A stretch of 46,112 nt of DNA from Candidatus Peregrinibacteria bacterium (GTDB lineage Bacteria; Patescibacteriota; Gracilibacteria; CAIRYL01; GCA-016699755). The stretch is taken from assembly GCA_024762935.1 (NCBI GenBank), contig JANTGK010000006.1:1-46112 (forward strand). Direction: 5' to 3'. Shown here piece by piece: positions 1 through 9,350 of this stretch (position 1 is the stretch's first letter; every line of letters starts with the position of its first letter). The notes beneath the pieces are model-generated. The model did not search any database and was not told the DNA's origin. It saw only the letters and a list, made by a program, of their open reading frames with translations. The position numbers and the translations under genes are program-made.

Positions 1-96
1 TAATTTGTAATTTGTAATTTGTAATTTGTAATTTGTAATTTGTAATTTGTAATTTGTAATTTGTAATTTGTAATTTGTAATTTGTAATTTGTAATT
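1..96. repeat. Direct tandem heptanucleotide repeat (TAATTTG)x~13.7
   Basis: Perfect period-7 repetition of taatttg from base 1 to 96, then unique sequence cttcccc... Confidence 0.98.
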
Positions 97-143
97 CTTC
101 CCCACTCCCTCTTCCATATTTTACCAACAAAGAGTATAATAGA

Positions 144-1457
144 ATGAAAATTACACCCAAAATTATGGAAGATTTTTCTTCACCTCTCATCTCTCTTCTC
201 ACTGCTGCTGGACTTGCAGGACTTATTGGACTCGAAAGAGAAATGCGAGTACAGAATGAAGAACCCGATGGAAGTAATCTTGGAGGGCTTCGAACATATT
301 CCATGATGGGAGCCTTAGGATTTTTGGCATCATTTATGTCAATAAAATTTGAAATCTCATGGTTTCTTCCACTTATTTTTATAGGTTCTTTTATGTTCCT
401 CTTTATATCTCATACTCTCGTTGCTATTTTTCAAAGGCAATTTGGAATCACTTCTCAACTCTCACTTATTGCTAGTTTTCTCGTTGGAATCCTTATTGCT
501 TTCGACCTTCTCTACCTTGCTATTGCCGTTAGTGTTCTCTTTACCGGTCTTCTCGTTCTGAAAATTGGTCTTCATAGTATTGCTAAAAAAATAAACAGAG
601 AAGAACTTCTCGCCATCTTAAAGTTTTTTATCTTTTCTGCGATTATTCTTCCTCTTTTACCGGCACACTGGATAGATCCATTTGAGTTCTTTGATTGGCG
701 ACCGCAAACAATATGGCTCATGGTCATATTGGTAGCCTCTATTCGATTTGTTGGATATTTTCTCTCAAAATTTTTCAGTAGTGAAAAAAGTATTCTCTTT
801 TCTGGAATCGTTGGAGGATTTGTCTCATCTACAGCTCTGACCATGGGGATTTCTCAGCAATCGGAGGGAAAAAGGCGAGTAATACTTTTCCTGATTCCGA
901 TTCTTCTTGCTTCCGCACTCATGTTCTTCCGTGTGATTCTTGAAGTATCACTTACAACAGGAAGAGAAAGAGATTTACTGCTTACAATCGTCCCCATTTT
1001 AGGTACTGCCGGACTTGCTTTTGTCATTGTCGCACTGGGACTCCTCATTAAACGTGCTCATGATATTAAAGGAAAGAGTGACATCAAAACATCAATTGAA
1101 ATCGATCAGCCACTCCAAATGAAGTCTGCCATTTCCTTTGGCATATTCTTCCTCGTCATTTTTCTCCTCTCAGATAAAATTGCTGAATTTTTTAGTGATT
1201 CTGGGCTCCTTTTTGCTGGTGCGGTAGCAGGACTTACTGATGTCGATGCCATCACACTTGCCATGGCAAACCTCCAAAAAAGCGGAGAAATCAGTACAAA
1301 TCTCGCATCTCAGGTAATACTTCTCGCGGTCATGGTTAATACACTCGTTAAAGCAGGGATTGTATTTCTCTTCGGATCAAAAAAACTCTTTCAAGCAGTA
1401 CTTCTCTCTGTTATCGGTATCATAACTCTTGGAGCAGGTTTGTATTTTCTCCTTTAA
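144..1457 (+). CDS. MgtC/SapB-family N-terminus with DUF4010-like C-terminus, polytopic membrane protein
   Basis: 437-aa ORF; AAGLAGLIGLEREMR...GGLRTYSMMGALGFLASF is typical of MgtC/SapB-like proteins; many hydrophobic helices; AGLTDVDAITLAMA near the C-terminus as in DUF4010 proteins. Confidence 0.85.
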   Translation: MKITPKIMEDFSSPLISLLTAAGLAGLIGLEREMRVQNEEPDGSNLGGLRTYSMMGALGFLASFMSIKFEISWFLPLIFIGSFMFLFISHTLVAIFQRQFGITSQLSLIASFLVGILIAFDLLYLAIAVSVLFTGLLVLKIGLHSIAKKINREELLAILKFFIFSAIILPLLPAHWIDPFEFFDWRPQTIWLMVILVASIRFVGYFLSKFFSSEKSILFSGIVGGFVSSTALTMGISQQSEGKRRVILFLIPILLASALMFFRVILEVSLTTGRERDLLLTIVPILGTAGLAFVIVALGLLIKRAHDIKGKSDIKTSIEIDQPLQMKSAISFGIFFLVIFLLSDKIAEFFSDSGLLFAGAVAGLTDVDAITLAMANLQKSGEISTNLASQVILLAVMVNTLVKAGIVFLFGSKKLFQAVLLSVIGIITLGAGLYFLL

Positions 1458-1464
1458 ACTTTCC

Positions 1465-2340
1465 TTAGGCTGCTAAAGTAGCTTCCTTGAAGAAGTGATC
1501 GCCCAAAGAGTTTTCCTGTAAATCTTGCCGAGTCCCAAGAATTCGCTTAATAATATTCGGATGTGCCAATGTAGCAGCCCCCTTATCTATTGATTCTGAG
1601 GCTTTTTTCATACCAAAAAGGTCTGTCCAAGCTTTCAGAGAATTTTTACCAGAATAAATTCCAGACTTAAAAACAGAATCAATCATCATCCCTGCTGCAT
1701 TTCCTGCATAATACCCGGTGAATGCTTCACCCAAACTATTTCGTGCACTACTCGCCAAATTTGCCGAAGCCTGCTGGGCTTTTTTCCACCCAAAAATTCC
1801 CGCTATACCAGAAAGTGCAGAGGCAACGCCTTTTCCCGTTGCAGCAACAATATTTAGAGGTGCTGATGCAAGCCGTAATGCATCATGGGGAATGTGTACA
1901 GCTGAATGTGCAGCTCCAATAGCCGCATCAAGCGAAGCTGCTCCAATAGGAGCTGCAGCAATCTTTATAGGAGAAACAATACCAAAATTTGCTGCTTTTC
2001 CGGAGCCCCACCCGATCGTCTTCATTGCCGATCCAGCACCACGTTCTACACGGTTTTTAATAGCACCACCAAGACTCGGTATTGCTGTACCTGCTGCCCA
2101 TTTACTGAGACCATAAGCCGTATCAGCTGCAAGAGTCGTTGGTACTGCCAAAAGCTTAGGAGACTGTCTAAGTCCCTGAGTTCCTTCAAGCAGCTTCCCC
2201 GTAAGGGGAAAGTATTCAGGAATTCCTTCATTTGTCCTACTCTGTTGCGGAGAAGAGGAGTCTGGAATACTATTAAATACTGGTCTCCGCTCAAAGAGCG
2301 ATACCTTTTTACCCTGATGACGCGTATAAAGCATATTCAT
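1465..2340 (-). CDS. Hypothetical protein, Ala/Gly-rich
   Basis: 291-aa ORF, convergent with the MgtC-like gene; Ala/Gly-rich hydrophobic/amphipathic segments; no recognised domain. Confidence 0.6.
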   Translation of the reverse strand: MNMLYTRHQGKKVSLFERRPVFNSIPDSSSPQQSRTNEGIPEYFPLTGKLLEGTQGLRQSPKLLAVPTTLAADTAYGLSKWAAGTAIPSLGGAIKNRVERGAGSAMKTIGWGSGKAANFGIVSPIKIAAAPIGAASLDAAIGAAHSAVHIPHDALRLASAPLNIVAATGKGVASALSGIAGIFGWKKAQQASANLASSARNSLGEAFTGYYAGNAAGMMIDSVFKSGIYSGKNSLKAWTDLFGMKKASESIDKGAATLAHPNIIKRILGTRQDLQENSLGDHFFKEATLAA

Positions 2341-2429
2341 AATAATATATTATACAATATTTATAACTTTAATAAAAGTCAATTTTGAAAACAGTATATC
2401 TTTCCAAAAAAGGTACTCCACTGCATCTA

Positions 2430-2565
2430 TCCCCCTCTTTAAAATTGCGAAGCATCCTTTTCATCCCCCTCTTTTTCAAAGAGGGGACAGGGGAGATTTT
2501 ATTAAACCATCGCGAAGCATCCTACTCTTCCCCCTCTTGGGTTAAGAGGGGGAGTAAGGGGGCGT
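2430..2565. repeat. Intergenic palindromic repeat units (gcgaagcatcc ... CCCCTCTTn AAGAGGGG ... GGGGgngatttt), two full copies plus a partial
   Basis: gcgaagcatcc at 2447-2457 and 2512-2522; hairpins CCCCTCTTT-ttc-AAAGAGGGG (2466-2486) and CCCCCTCTT-gggtt-AAGAGGGGG (2530-2552). Confidence 0.8.
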
Positions 2566-2626
2566 TTTCGGTCAAAAACAACAAAAAAAACATTGCAACT
2601 ATCATTTTATATGTCTACCCCCAGGA

Positions 2627-2651
2627 TACTTCAGGGTTGCACCCTGAAGTA
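2627..2651. repeat. Perfect inverted repeat TACTTCAGGGT-TGC-ACCCTGAAGTA
   Basis: 11-bp perfect arms with a 3-nt loop, read directly. Confidence 0.9.
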
Positions 2652-2688
2652 CTACACTTTTAGATTAATCGTCAAACTATCAAAACCT

Positions 2689-2724
2689 GTAGGAAGTGAA
2701 GCAATTCACTTCCTACTTTTTTTT
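2689..2724 (+). terminator. Terminator-like perfect hairpin GTAGGAAGTGAA-gcaa-TTCACTTCCTAC followed by T8
   Basis: 12-bp perfect stem, 4-nt loop and T8 in + orientation; overlaps the stop codon of the minus-strand CDS 2713..4665. Confidence 0.75.
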
Positions 2725-4665
2725 ACTAGTAACCGCCTTCCAGAGTGAAGCGAGAGAATTTGAATAATCCTCAATGTTTTTATCAATATATTCCATAATA
2801 AATTTATGAACCTTGTCATGAACCCAACTCAGCTCCCTTGTCCCATACTCCTTTACAATATCAGCATTAATATTTTTTGCACTAATGTCACCAGTATAAC
2901 GTAATGGCTTTTTTTCTTGCTCCTCTGGTTCCGCACCCTCTTCATTGCTCCCATTTCCATCACTCTCCGCACCCGATGCTGGATTATTCTCCGAAGGATT
3001 AAGAGTACCATTTACATCATGAGGGGCAGCATTTTGTCCTTCTTCAATCTTGTCGCCCCCTTCCAACTGGTTGACGACTTCCGAATTTGCCCCAGTCTCA
3101 GTCACCTTTGAAGAATCATCAATTTTATTTTTTTCAGCAATTCTTTTTTCTGCTATTTTTTTCTTTATAGACCTTTTCGTTGATTGATGAAGCTTTTTGT
3201 AAAAAAGGTCTTTATTTTTCATAATATATTCTATCACCTTCTCCTGAGACGCTCCCGTTAAAAGAGCAAGAAAACAATTCTGTCTCCGATTTCCCATTGC
3301 AGAATAATCTGAGTAACATTTATCTACAGGTACATTTTTATTGTATAGCCCTCTTTTCTGATCTTCAGTTAGGCCATCTGTTGATATATCCAAATCACGC
3401 AATGTAGTTTCAGTAACCTGTGACTGAAGATAATCAAAAAGAATTCCTTTCACCGCTTCATTTTCAAGAATTGCCTTTAAAAGCTCTTCTATATTAGAGA
3501 GATCTTTGAAATCTTTTTCTCTATTGCGTGTACCATTCCTTCCAGCAAAATATTTTCTTTCGTATGCTTCTCTTAAAATTTCCTGACCCTCTTCTGACAA
3601 CACATCTTTATCTGTGACCCCTATCATTTCCTCCTGCACTGTTTGTATTTCGAGATCACCTTTTATACTCGGAGGAACATCATTTGAATCAGTATCATCA
3701 AGAGTGTTTACTTCATTTTCATTCGAATCCTCCTCAAGCTTCTTCTCTTCTTCCTCTTCTTCCTCCTTCTTTTTATCTTCTTCCTTTTTAAGCTCCAATA
3801 GTCCTTCTGCAGCATCAAAGATCATCTCCATAATTTGCTCCTTTTTTAACTTCGGTCGGACATTCCGAACACGTCGGATAAACATATTTAAGTAGAGCCC
3901 CATTGTCTGTACGTCTGGTGGAGATGTTTCTGGCAAATTCATTCCAATATCTTTTGAAACAATTTTTCCAAGAAGAGGAATACTCCTCAGAAACCCTCGT
4001 GTATTTCCCACTACTTTTTTAATATTCGGATCTAAAAGATTTTTATCTACCGTTTTATCCCCATAACCCGGTATTTTTTGAAGCAGTTTCTCTGCTTTTT
4101 CATCTCCATCTTCAGCATCGTGAAAGAGCGCAATAATCTTTTCCATTTTTTTCGCTCGGTCTTCTCCAATACTCCTTTCTTTTTCCGAAGATTCTACCAT
4201 TTTCGAATCCCACCAACGCTTCATCTTCCTCCGCATAAAATCAAAAATACCCTCTTTATTTCCTCGTTCTGGTGAAGCATATTTTTTTCCTTTAAAAACA
4301 TCTTCATACTCATCTTTGCTAAACTGCATTTCCCGAACCTTGTTTCGCTGATTTTTTATGAGAATTGCATTTGCAGCCGCAAACCCGACAAAACTTCCCG
4401 GTACCACTACTTCAGTAAGTCCACCAGCCACAACACCTTTTGCAACACCTTTTAATCCATCATCAACTTGGTATTTACGCTCTGGCTCTGTCAAAAAAGC
4501 TGCTTCGTGGTGCGATATATAATTTCCAAGAATTGGTATACCAATTCCCAAACCACTCAGAGCAGATCGAACTCCTTCTGAAACTCCATTAACCCCGGAA
4601 ACTGGGAGTGAATCAATAGGAGTAACACTCTTATCAACAGCCCGGATTTGATCTACAAAGGACAT
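2713..4665 (-). CDS. Hypothetical protein with hydrophobic N-terminus and acidic/charged low-complexity segment
   Basis: 650-aa ORF; Gly-rich hydrophobic N-terminal stretches, then KKKEEEEEEEKKLEEDSNENE; 3-bp gap to the next upstream gene, so probably cotranscribed. Confidence 0.7.
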   Translation of the reverse strand: MSFVDQIRAVDKSVTPIDSLPVSGVNGVSEGVRSALSGLGIGIPILGNYISHHEAAFLTEPERKYQVDDGLKGVAKGVVAGGLTEVVVPGSFVGFAAANAILIKNQRNKVREMQFSKDEYEDVFKGKKYASPERGNKEGIFDFMRRKMKRWWDSKMVESSEKERSIGEDRAKKMEKIIALFHDAEDGDEKAEKLLQKIPGYGDKTVDKNLLDPNIKKVVGNTRGFLRSIPLLGKIVSKDIGMNLPETSPPDVQTMGLYLNMFIRRVRNVRPKLKKEQIMEMIFDAAEGLLELKKEEDKKKEEEEEEEKKLEEDSNENEVNTLDDTDSNDVPPSIKGDLEIQTVQEEMIGVTDKDVLSEEGQEILREAYERKYFAGRNGTRNREKDFKDLSNIEELLKAILENEAVKGILFDYLQSQVTETTLRDLDISTDGLTEDQKRGLYNKNVPVDKCYSDYSAMGNRRQNCFLALLTGASQEKVIEYIMKNKDLFYKKLHQSTKRSIKKKIAEKRIAEKNKIDDSSKVTETGANSEVVNQLEGGDKIEEGQNAAPHDVNGTLNPSENNPASGAESDGNGSNEEGAEPEEQEKKPLRYTGDISAKNINADIVKEYGTRELSWVHDKVHKFIMEYIDKNIEDYSNSLASLWKAVTSKKK

Positions 4666-4668
4666 ATT

Positions 4669-7600
4669 TTATGAATCGGGTTCTTGGGGTTTAAGATTGT
4701 ATAAATACAAAGAAGTCATAATAAGATATTCCAACTTCATAGCAACACTCTTTTCAGAGTCAAGTGGGGGAGTAATATGCGAGAGAAAATCCTTTGGGTC
4801 TGGATAATCTGTACCATAGAATAAGTTAATATACCATGGGAGAAGATTTGGGTCAACGAGTGTTCCATACATATCTTTTGCCATTGTTTGAATATCATTT
4901 GCATCGGCACTTATGAGTCTCTGTAAGTTTTTATCTCCTTCTGTAAAAAACTGCTTCATAAAATCGCGAGATGACTTCAGTAGAGCAGTTTTGTCGGTTA
5001 TTGAAAGTCGATCAACATTTGACAGTGTGACTTTACTCGCAACAGCATCAAACAATTCCCCAACTTGAGATTTAATACTTCCACGTGTCCAAGGGATATC
5101 AATACTACTGTTTCCACTAGTATTAATAGCAGTATTTAAATGTGTTGTGGCATGAATAGCATTCAAGAGTATTTCTGTTTGTTTGAGTGAAGTTTTGTTT
5201 ATCGGTACTCCCTTCATGCTCTGTAACTGAGCACTCCAATGTGTAAGAGCATCAGTTCCAGCGGTGCCTGTTCCATGTTCTCCAACAAGCCACCAGTGAT
5301 TCCCTGGATCGACTATATCAATCATATTTGCGGGAATGAATCCGGCAATTCCACTCACCGCATCAGATCCTTCAAGAGCCACATTACTAATTGATACACC
5401 AGCATTGCGAAGCTTCGCCAGTATAACAGCAGCACCAAACATATCGTTCAGAAATATATCTTTGAGCTCTCGAGCTGAGACCTTCTCTCCAAGCTGAAAT
5501 TGATCTGAAGCATCTCGCCCCTGATTAACAGCCTTCTCAAAAGGGGAGTTTCCAGGAGGAGTCGTAGACTGAGTAAGGACATGTAAAAAATGAGCATAAT
5601 CTTCATCACGGAGGAGTCCATATGCCTCAATAATATCAGTTTTTACTGGTTTGAGAGCCTTTTCAAGATCTTGCGCATCAGCAATAGGAATATCTTTTGT
5701 TTCTACATTCAAAGCCACATCAAGAACTCCTGTTAATTCTTTTTTTACAACATCATCTGGAGCAGCTTCGAGAATCTTTTTCATTGCCTCTACGGTCAAA
5801 GCAGCAGAAAGAGTATTCCAAAAAGGAATATATGGTCGATCCACCTTTCCATCATTATCCCTATCTAGAATAGCCTTCATCTTGTCTCGTATATTTCCGA
5901 TTTGCAATGATGACATCTTTACTTTCTCTGTAGCAGCAGAAAAATGAGAGGGGAGATTTTTTAAATCGGTTGATTGGAACAAATTCAGCAAATCAGAAAG
6001 GCCGTTGACTGTTGTTTCAATAATCCATCCTCCAGCCGTAAATGGAGCTGCATACAACACTTTAGTGCCATTTTTTGCTGTCTCAATCGTCACATGGTTG
6101 TTGTCCAGAAAGAGAGTAAGTTTCCCCTTTGTCCACTCATATCTATTCACAACACCATCTTTTGCCCCCTTCAGAAAATCAAGTATTGTTTGACCCACTT
6201 CAGGCCCATAGACGGTAAAGAGTTTTACAGTAAATGCTTCTCCCTCTTTTAGCGATTGTATTCCAAGAGGCACTAATGTGTCCTTCAAAGCTTCCCATTG
6301 TTCTTTTGTGAAGACAGCGACATGATCATACAGACCCTGGGCCCGTTCGTTACTCTCTTTTTGCTCTTGTTCTGTTTGAATATATCGAAGCATATCTGAA
6401 AATGACACCTTTGACGCATCTTTCTCAAGAGAATCAGCAACGGTTCCAATCAATCTTCGAAAATATTCCCTACTCGTGAGCAGGTCTGGATTATCTTTCG
6501 TCATGTGTTCTCTCCAGTATGCATTTTTATATGTAAGGCGTAAAAACCCCATTGCAATAATAGGGATTTCATAATCCTGAACACCAGCAACATAAATATC
6601 GCTTAACCCACTTGGGGCACCATCCATAAGAGCATCATAAGACCCTTCCAGTGTTCCTGAATTTTTATGTTGGTACTTCTGTTCCCAATCAAGAAGATTC
6701 TCAGCAGAAATATCATGCATTTTTAGTCCAACAGTTACTCGATGAGCGTGTTCCTGAGCAAATTTTTCAAATTGACCTGTAACACCAAGATGCTCCCTCC
6801 TCTTATCAATCATATTCCACTCAACCCCCACAGAGGTTCCTGAATGCTGCTTTTCCATCGATTGAAGAATTTTTTCTAAAGCACCTTCGTTCCCAGTAGC
6901 TTTTTTATACACTTCATTTCCTGCAAAAAGCATTGCCCCCCATCGAGCTGCTTTTCCCCAGTTATTATCAGCCACGAGTGTCTTATATAGTCCATAAACG
7001 ACAATACCAGCCATAACCATATTTTTTGGTTCATCAATATCTGTAATCATGTCACTCAGGGCATCAAACCCCATATCTAAATAATTCTTCGGATATTCAT
7101 AATCCTCACTCTGTAATTTTGCCTTTTTATCATTTTCCATCTGACGTCCTCTTGACTGAATATATTGAGCCAGTTTCTCAAAAAATCCACCATCCTGTAG
7201 TTCCACAAGATTCATCTTCCTCTTTGCATCAAGAGTGTATTTTAAAAAACTATCATCTGCACCCACAGGGACAACACCCGCTTTCATACCCACAAGCATA
7301 CCTTGTGCCACATTTGGTGGTGCGTATGTAAGCCAAAATGAATCTGCGGTAGCGTTGATATCAAGCCCAGTTTTTTCTGTAAATTCTTGTCGCTCCTTTA
7401 GTTCCCTCTGATCCTTTTCCGTTTCATCATCAATAACGAGCTTATCCATAAGGTGAGCCTTTTTATATTGCAGAAGAAGGGCAGAGGGTTTGATTGAACC
7501 AGGATTCTTCTCTAGGTCTTCAAAAGAAATGGTCTCATTCACAAGGGAATATATAAGAGCAAACATTTGTTCATTGGTAAATGAGACGCCCTGTTTTGCC

Positions 7601-8436
7601 TCTAGCTCCTGAATTTTTTGATACGCATACGAAACAAAATTATTTGCCAAATTTTTTCTGCGCTGAACATTAGCCACCCTATCAAGAGCTCCAGTTGATT
7701 GTGATATAGCAGATAATCTCTCCTGGGCATAATCATCAATTTTTTTATTTGCCCACTCTTGAAAACTTTTCTCAAGCAATGCTTTTTTTTTCATCTCCTT
7801 TGCAAGAGGTTGAATAGCATTCAAATAGTCTACCATATTGGTAATTTCAGTATTTATCTGATCATCTTGCAAAGGAGTGATGAGAGAATTGTTTTTTTGA
7901 AGGGAACGCGCCTGAGTGATGTAGTTTTGAATCTCAGTGACAGCTCGCTCAATGTCAGCAGCATTATTAAGATTTGGTGGAATGGGAACGGGCGTTCTCA
8001 ATTGATACGGTGATGATAAAGGCTGAGCAGGAACAAAAAGTTGTTGTGTTACTGCGAATGCAAAGAGCGAAGGAACATTAGGAAAACGTTTCGAAATATC
8101 AGTAATAGCAGTATTAATATCTTCCGTGAGATTTTTAATTTTTTCTTGAATATTCACCGTTTGTTTTTTTTGAAGTGCCTGAAATTCTTGTTGAAAACTC
8201 GGATCTTGCGTACGAAAATAGAGAATATTCTTATTCTGTGATGGAATTATTCTTCCATTCTTCAATGAAGGCTCATTCATCTTCTCTTGAAGGAACTTCG
8301 AAAGACGAACACCTCCATCACCAAGTTCAGGATTTGAAGCAATGTTCATCCTCTCTGGTCCACTATTATAAAAACACATTCTCTCCCGCCACACGCTCCC
8401 TGCTCTTTGCCGCTGAAAAAGCCACGTTTTTTGCAC
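4669..8436 (-). CDS. Very large uncharacterised protein (start uncertain; an internal ATG at about 8349 is an alternative)
   Basis: 1255-aa uninterrupted ORF; no recognised global domain; contains an EF-hand/dockerin-like loop DRDNDGKVD. Confidence 0.75.
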   Translation of the reverse strand: MQKTWLFQRQRAGSVWRERMCFYNSGPERMNIASNPELGDGGVRLSKFLQEKMNEPSLKNGRIIPSQNKNILYFRTQDPSFQQEFQALQKKQTVNIQEKIKNLTEDINTAITDISKRFPNVPSLFAFAVTQQLFVPAQPLSSPYQLRTPVPIPPNLNNAADIERAVTEIQNYITQARSLQKNNSLITPLQDDQINTEITNMVDYLNAIQPLAKEMKKKALLEKSFQEWANKKIDDYAQERLSAISQSTGALDRVANVQRRKNLANNFVSYAYQKIQELEAKQGVSFTNEQMFALIYSLVNETISFEDLEKNPGSIKPSALLLQYKKAHLMDKLVIDDETEKDQRELKERQEFTEKTGLDINATADSFWLTYAPPNVAQGMLVGMKAGVVPVGADDSFLKYTLDAKRKMNLVELQDGGFFEKLAQYIQSRGRQMENDKKAKLQSEDYEYPKNYLDMGFDALSDMITDIDEPKNMVMAGIVVYGLYKTLVADNNWGKAARWGAMLFAGNEVYKKATGNEGALEKILQSMEKQHSGTSVGVEWNMIDKRREHLGVTGQFEKFAQEHAHRVTVGLKMHDISAENLLDWEQKYQHKNSGTLEGSYDALMDGAPSGLSDIYVAGVQDYEIPIIAMGFLRLTYKNAYWREHMTKDNPDLLTSREYFRRLIGTVADSLEKDASKVSFSDMLRYIQTEQEQKESNERAQGLYDHVAVFTKEQWEALKDTLVPLGIQSLKEGEAFTVKLFTVYGPEVGQTILDFLKGAKDGVVNRYEWTKGKLTLFLDNNHVTIETAKNGTKVLYAAPFTAGGWIIETTVNGLSDLLNLFQSTDLKNLPSHFSAATEKVKMSSLQIGNIRDKMKAILDRDNDGKVDRPYIPFWNTLSAALTVEAMKKILEAAPDDVVKKELTGVLDVALNVETKDIPIADAQDLEKALKPVKTDIIEAYGLLRDEDYAHFLHVLTQSTTPPGNSPFEKAVNQGRDASDQFQLGEKVSARELKDIFLNDMFGAAVILAKLRNAGVSISNVALEGSDAVSGIAGFIPANMIDIVDPGNHWWLVGEHGTGTAGTDALTHWSAQLQSMKGVPINKTSLKQTEILLNAIHATTHLNTAINTSGNSSIDIPWTRGSIKSQVGELFDAVASKVTLSNVDRLSITDKTALLKSSRDFMKQFFTEGDKNLQRLISADANDIQTMAKDMYGTLVDPNLLPWYINLFYGTDYPDPKDFLSHITPPLDSEKSVAMKLEYLIMTSLYLYNLKPQEPDS

Positions 8437-8530
8437 TTTTATTTTTTACATAAGATTATCTATTTATTATGCCCTTTTTTCGCTTATTTTTCAAGATAAA
8501 ACCATATTATCCAACACCCCGTACCTTCCC

Positions 8531-8557
8531 AAAAAAGGGGTCAGACACCTTTTTTTT
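8531..8557. repeat. REP-like palindrome AAAAAAGGgGTCaGACaCCTTTTTT upstream of the transposase
   Basis: AAAAAAGG/CCTTTTTT arms with inner GTC/GAC arms; about 75 bp upstream of a Y1 transposase start codon. Confidence 0.7.
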
Positions 8558-8631
8558 AAAATTCACTTGTATTTCCCTTTATAAAGTCATATTTTGATAC
8601 TCATATTTTATAATAATATTTAATATTCACT

Positions 8632-9327
8632 ATGCCAAGAGCTGCAAGACCTGACTTCGCTGGACTTATTTTTCATGTCCTCAATCGCGCAAATGGAAAA
8701 CGAAAAATTTTTAAAAAAGAGAGAGACTTTCAGGCATTTGAAGACACTCTCTTTTTGGCAATACATAAATTTGATATACAGCTCTACTCTTACTGCATCA
8801 TGCCCAACCATTGGCACTTAGTATTATCTCCAAATAGCAACGGGGGAATGGGAAAATGTATGCAATGGTTAACCCTTACTCACACCCAACGGTACAATGC
8901 CTTCCATGAGAGAATAGGATATGGACAAGTCTACCAAGGGAGATATAAATCTTTTCTTGTCGAAAAAGACTCATATTTTCTTCAACTTTGTCGATATGTA
9001 GAACGAAACCCTCTTCGGGCACAACTTGTTACACAGGCAGAGCAATGGCAATGGAGCAGTCTCCACAAAAGAAAGTTTGGAACAAATACAGATAAACAAC
9101 ACCTTGCTGTATGGCCAAAAGAAATCCCGAATAATCAGATTGAGTGGATTAACAAAGAACAAAAAAGCGACACCAAAGTAACAGAATCCATTCGAACTTC
9201 AATTCATCATGGAAAACCATTTGGATCTGACAAGTGGACAAAAATAACAGTAAAAAATTTCAATCTAGAGCATTCAATACGCCCAAGAGGACGACCAAAA
9301 TCATCACTCACCAAGGGCACTTTATAA
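8632..9327 (+). CDS. REP-associated tyrosine transposase (RAYT; IS200-like Y1/HUH family)
   Basis: 231 aa; MPRAARPDFAGLIFHVLNRAN start, HUH-type MPNHWHLVL, YFLQLCRYVERNPLRAQLV tyrosine helix. Confidence 0.93.
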   Translation: MPRAARPDFAGLIFHVLNRANGKRKIFKKERDFQAFEDTLFLAIHKFDIQLYSYCIMPNHWHLVLSPNSNGGMGKCMQWLTLTHTQRYNAFHERIGYGQVYQGRYKSFLVEKDSYFLQLCRYVERNPLRAQLVTQAEQWQWSSLHKRKFGTNTDKQHLAVWPKEIPNNQIEWINKEQKSDTKVTESIRTSIHHGKPFGSDKWTKITVKNFNLEHSIRPRGRPKSSLTKGTL

Positions 9328-9350
9328 TGAACAAGAAATCAGGAGAGTAG

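Noticed and set aside
1-96. CRISPR array interpretation of the terminal tandem repeats
   Set aside because: 7-bp direct repeats with no spacers; no cas genes in the window
1718-2388. Plus-strand ORFs (132 aa, 160 aa) opposite the 291-aa minus-strand gene
   Set aside because: Overlapping antisense frames with biased composition and no recognisable motifs; best explained as shadow ORFs
2385-2663. 92-aa plus-strand ORF
   Set aside because: Lies entirely in the palindromic repeat cluster; translation (HLSPSLKLRSIL...) is the repeat itself
5651-6252. Plus-strand ORFs antisense to the 1255-aa gene
   Set aside because: Shadow ORFs on the opposite strand of a long coding frame
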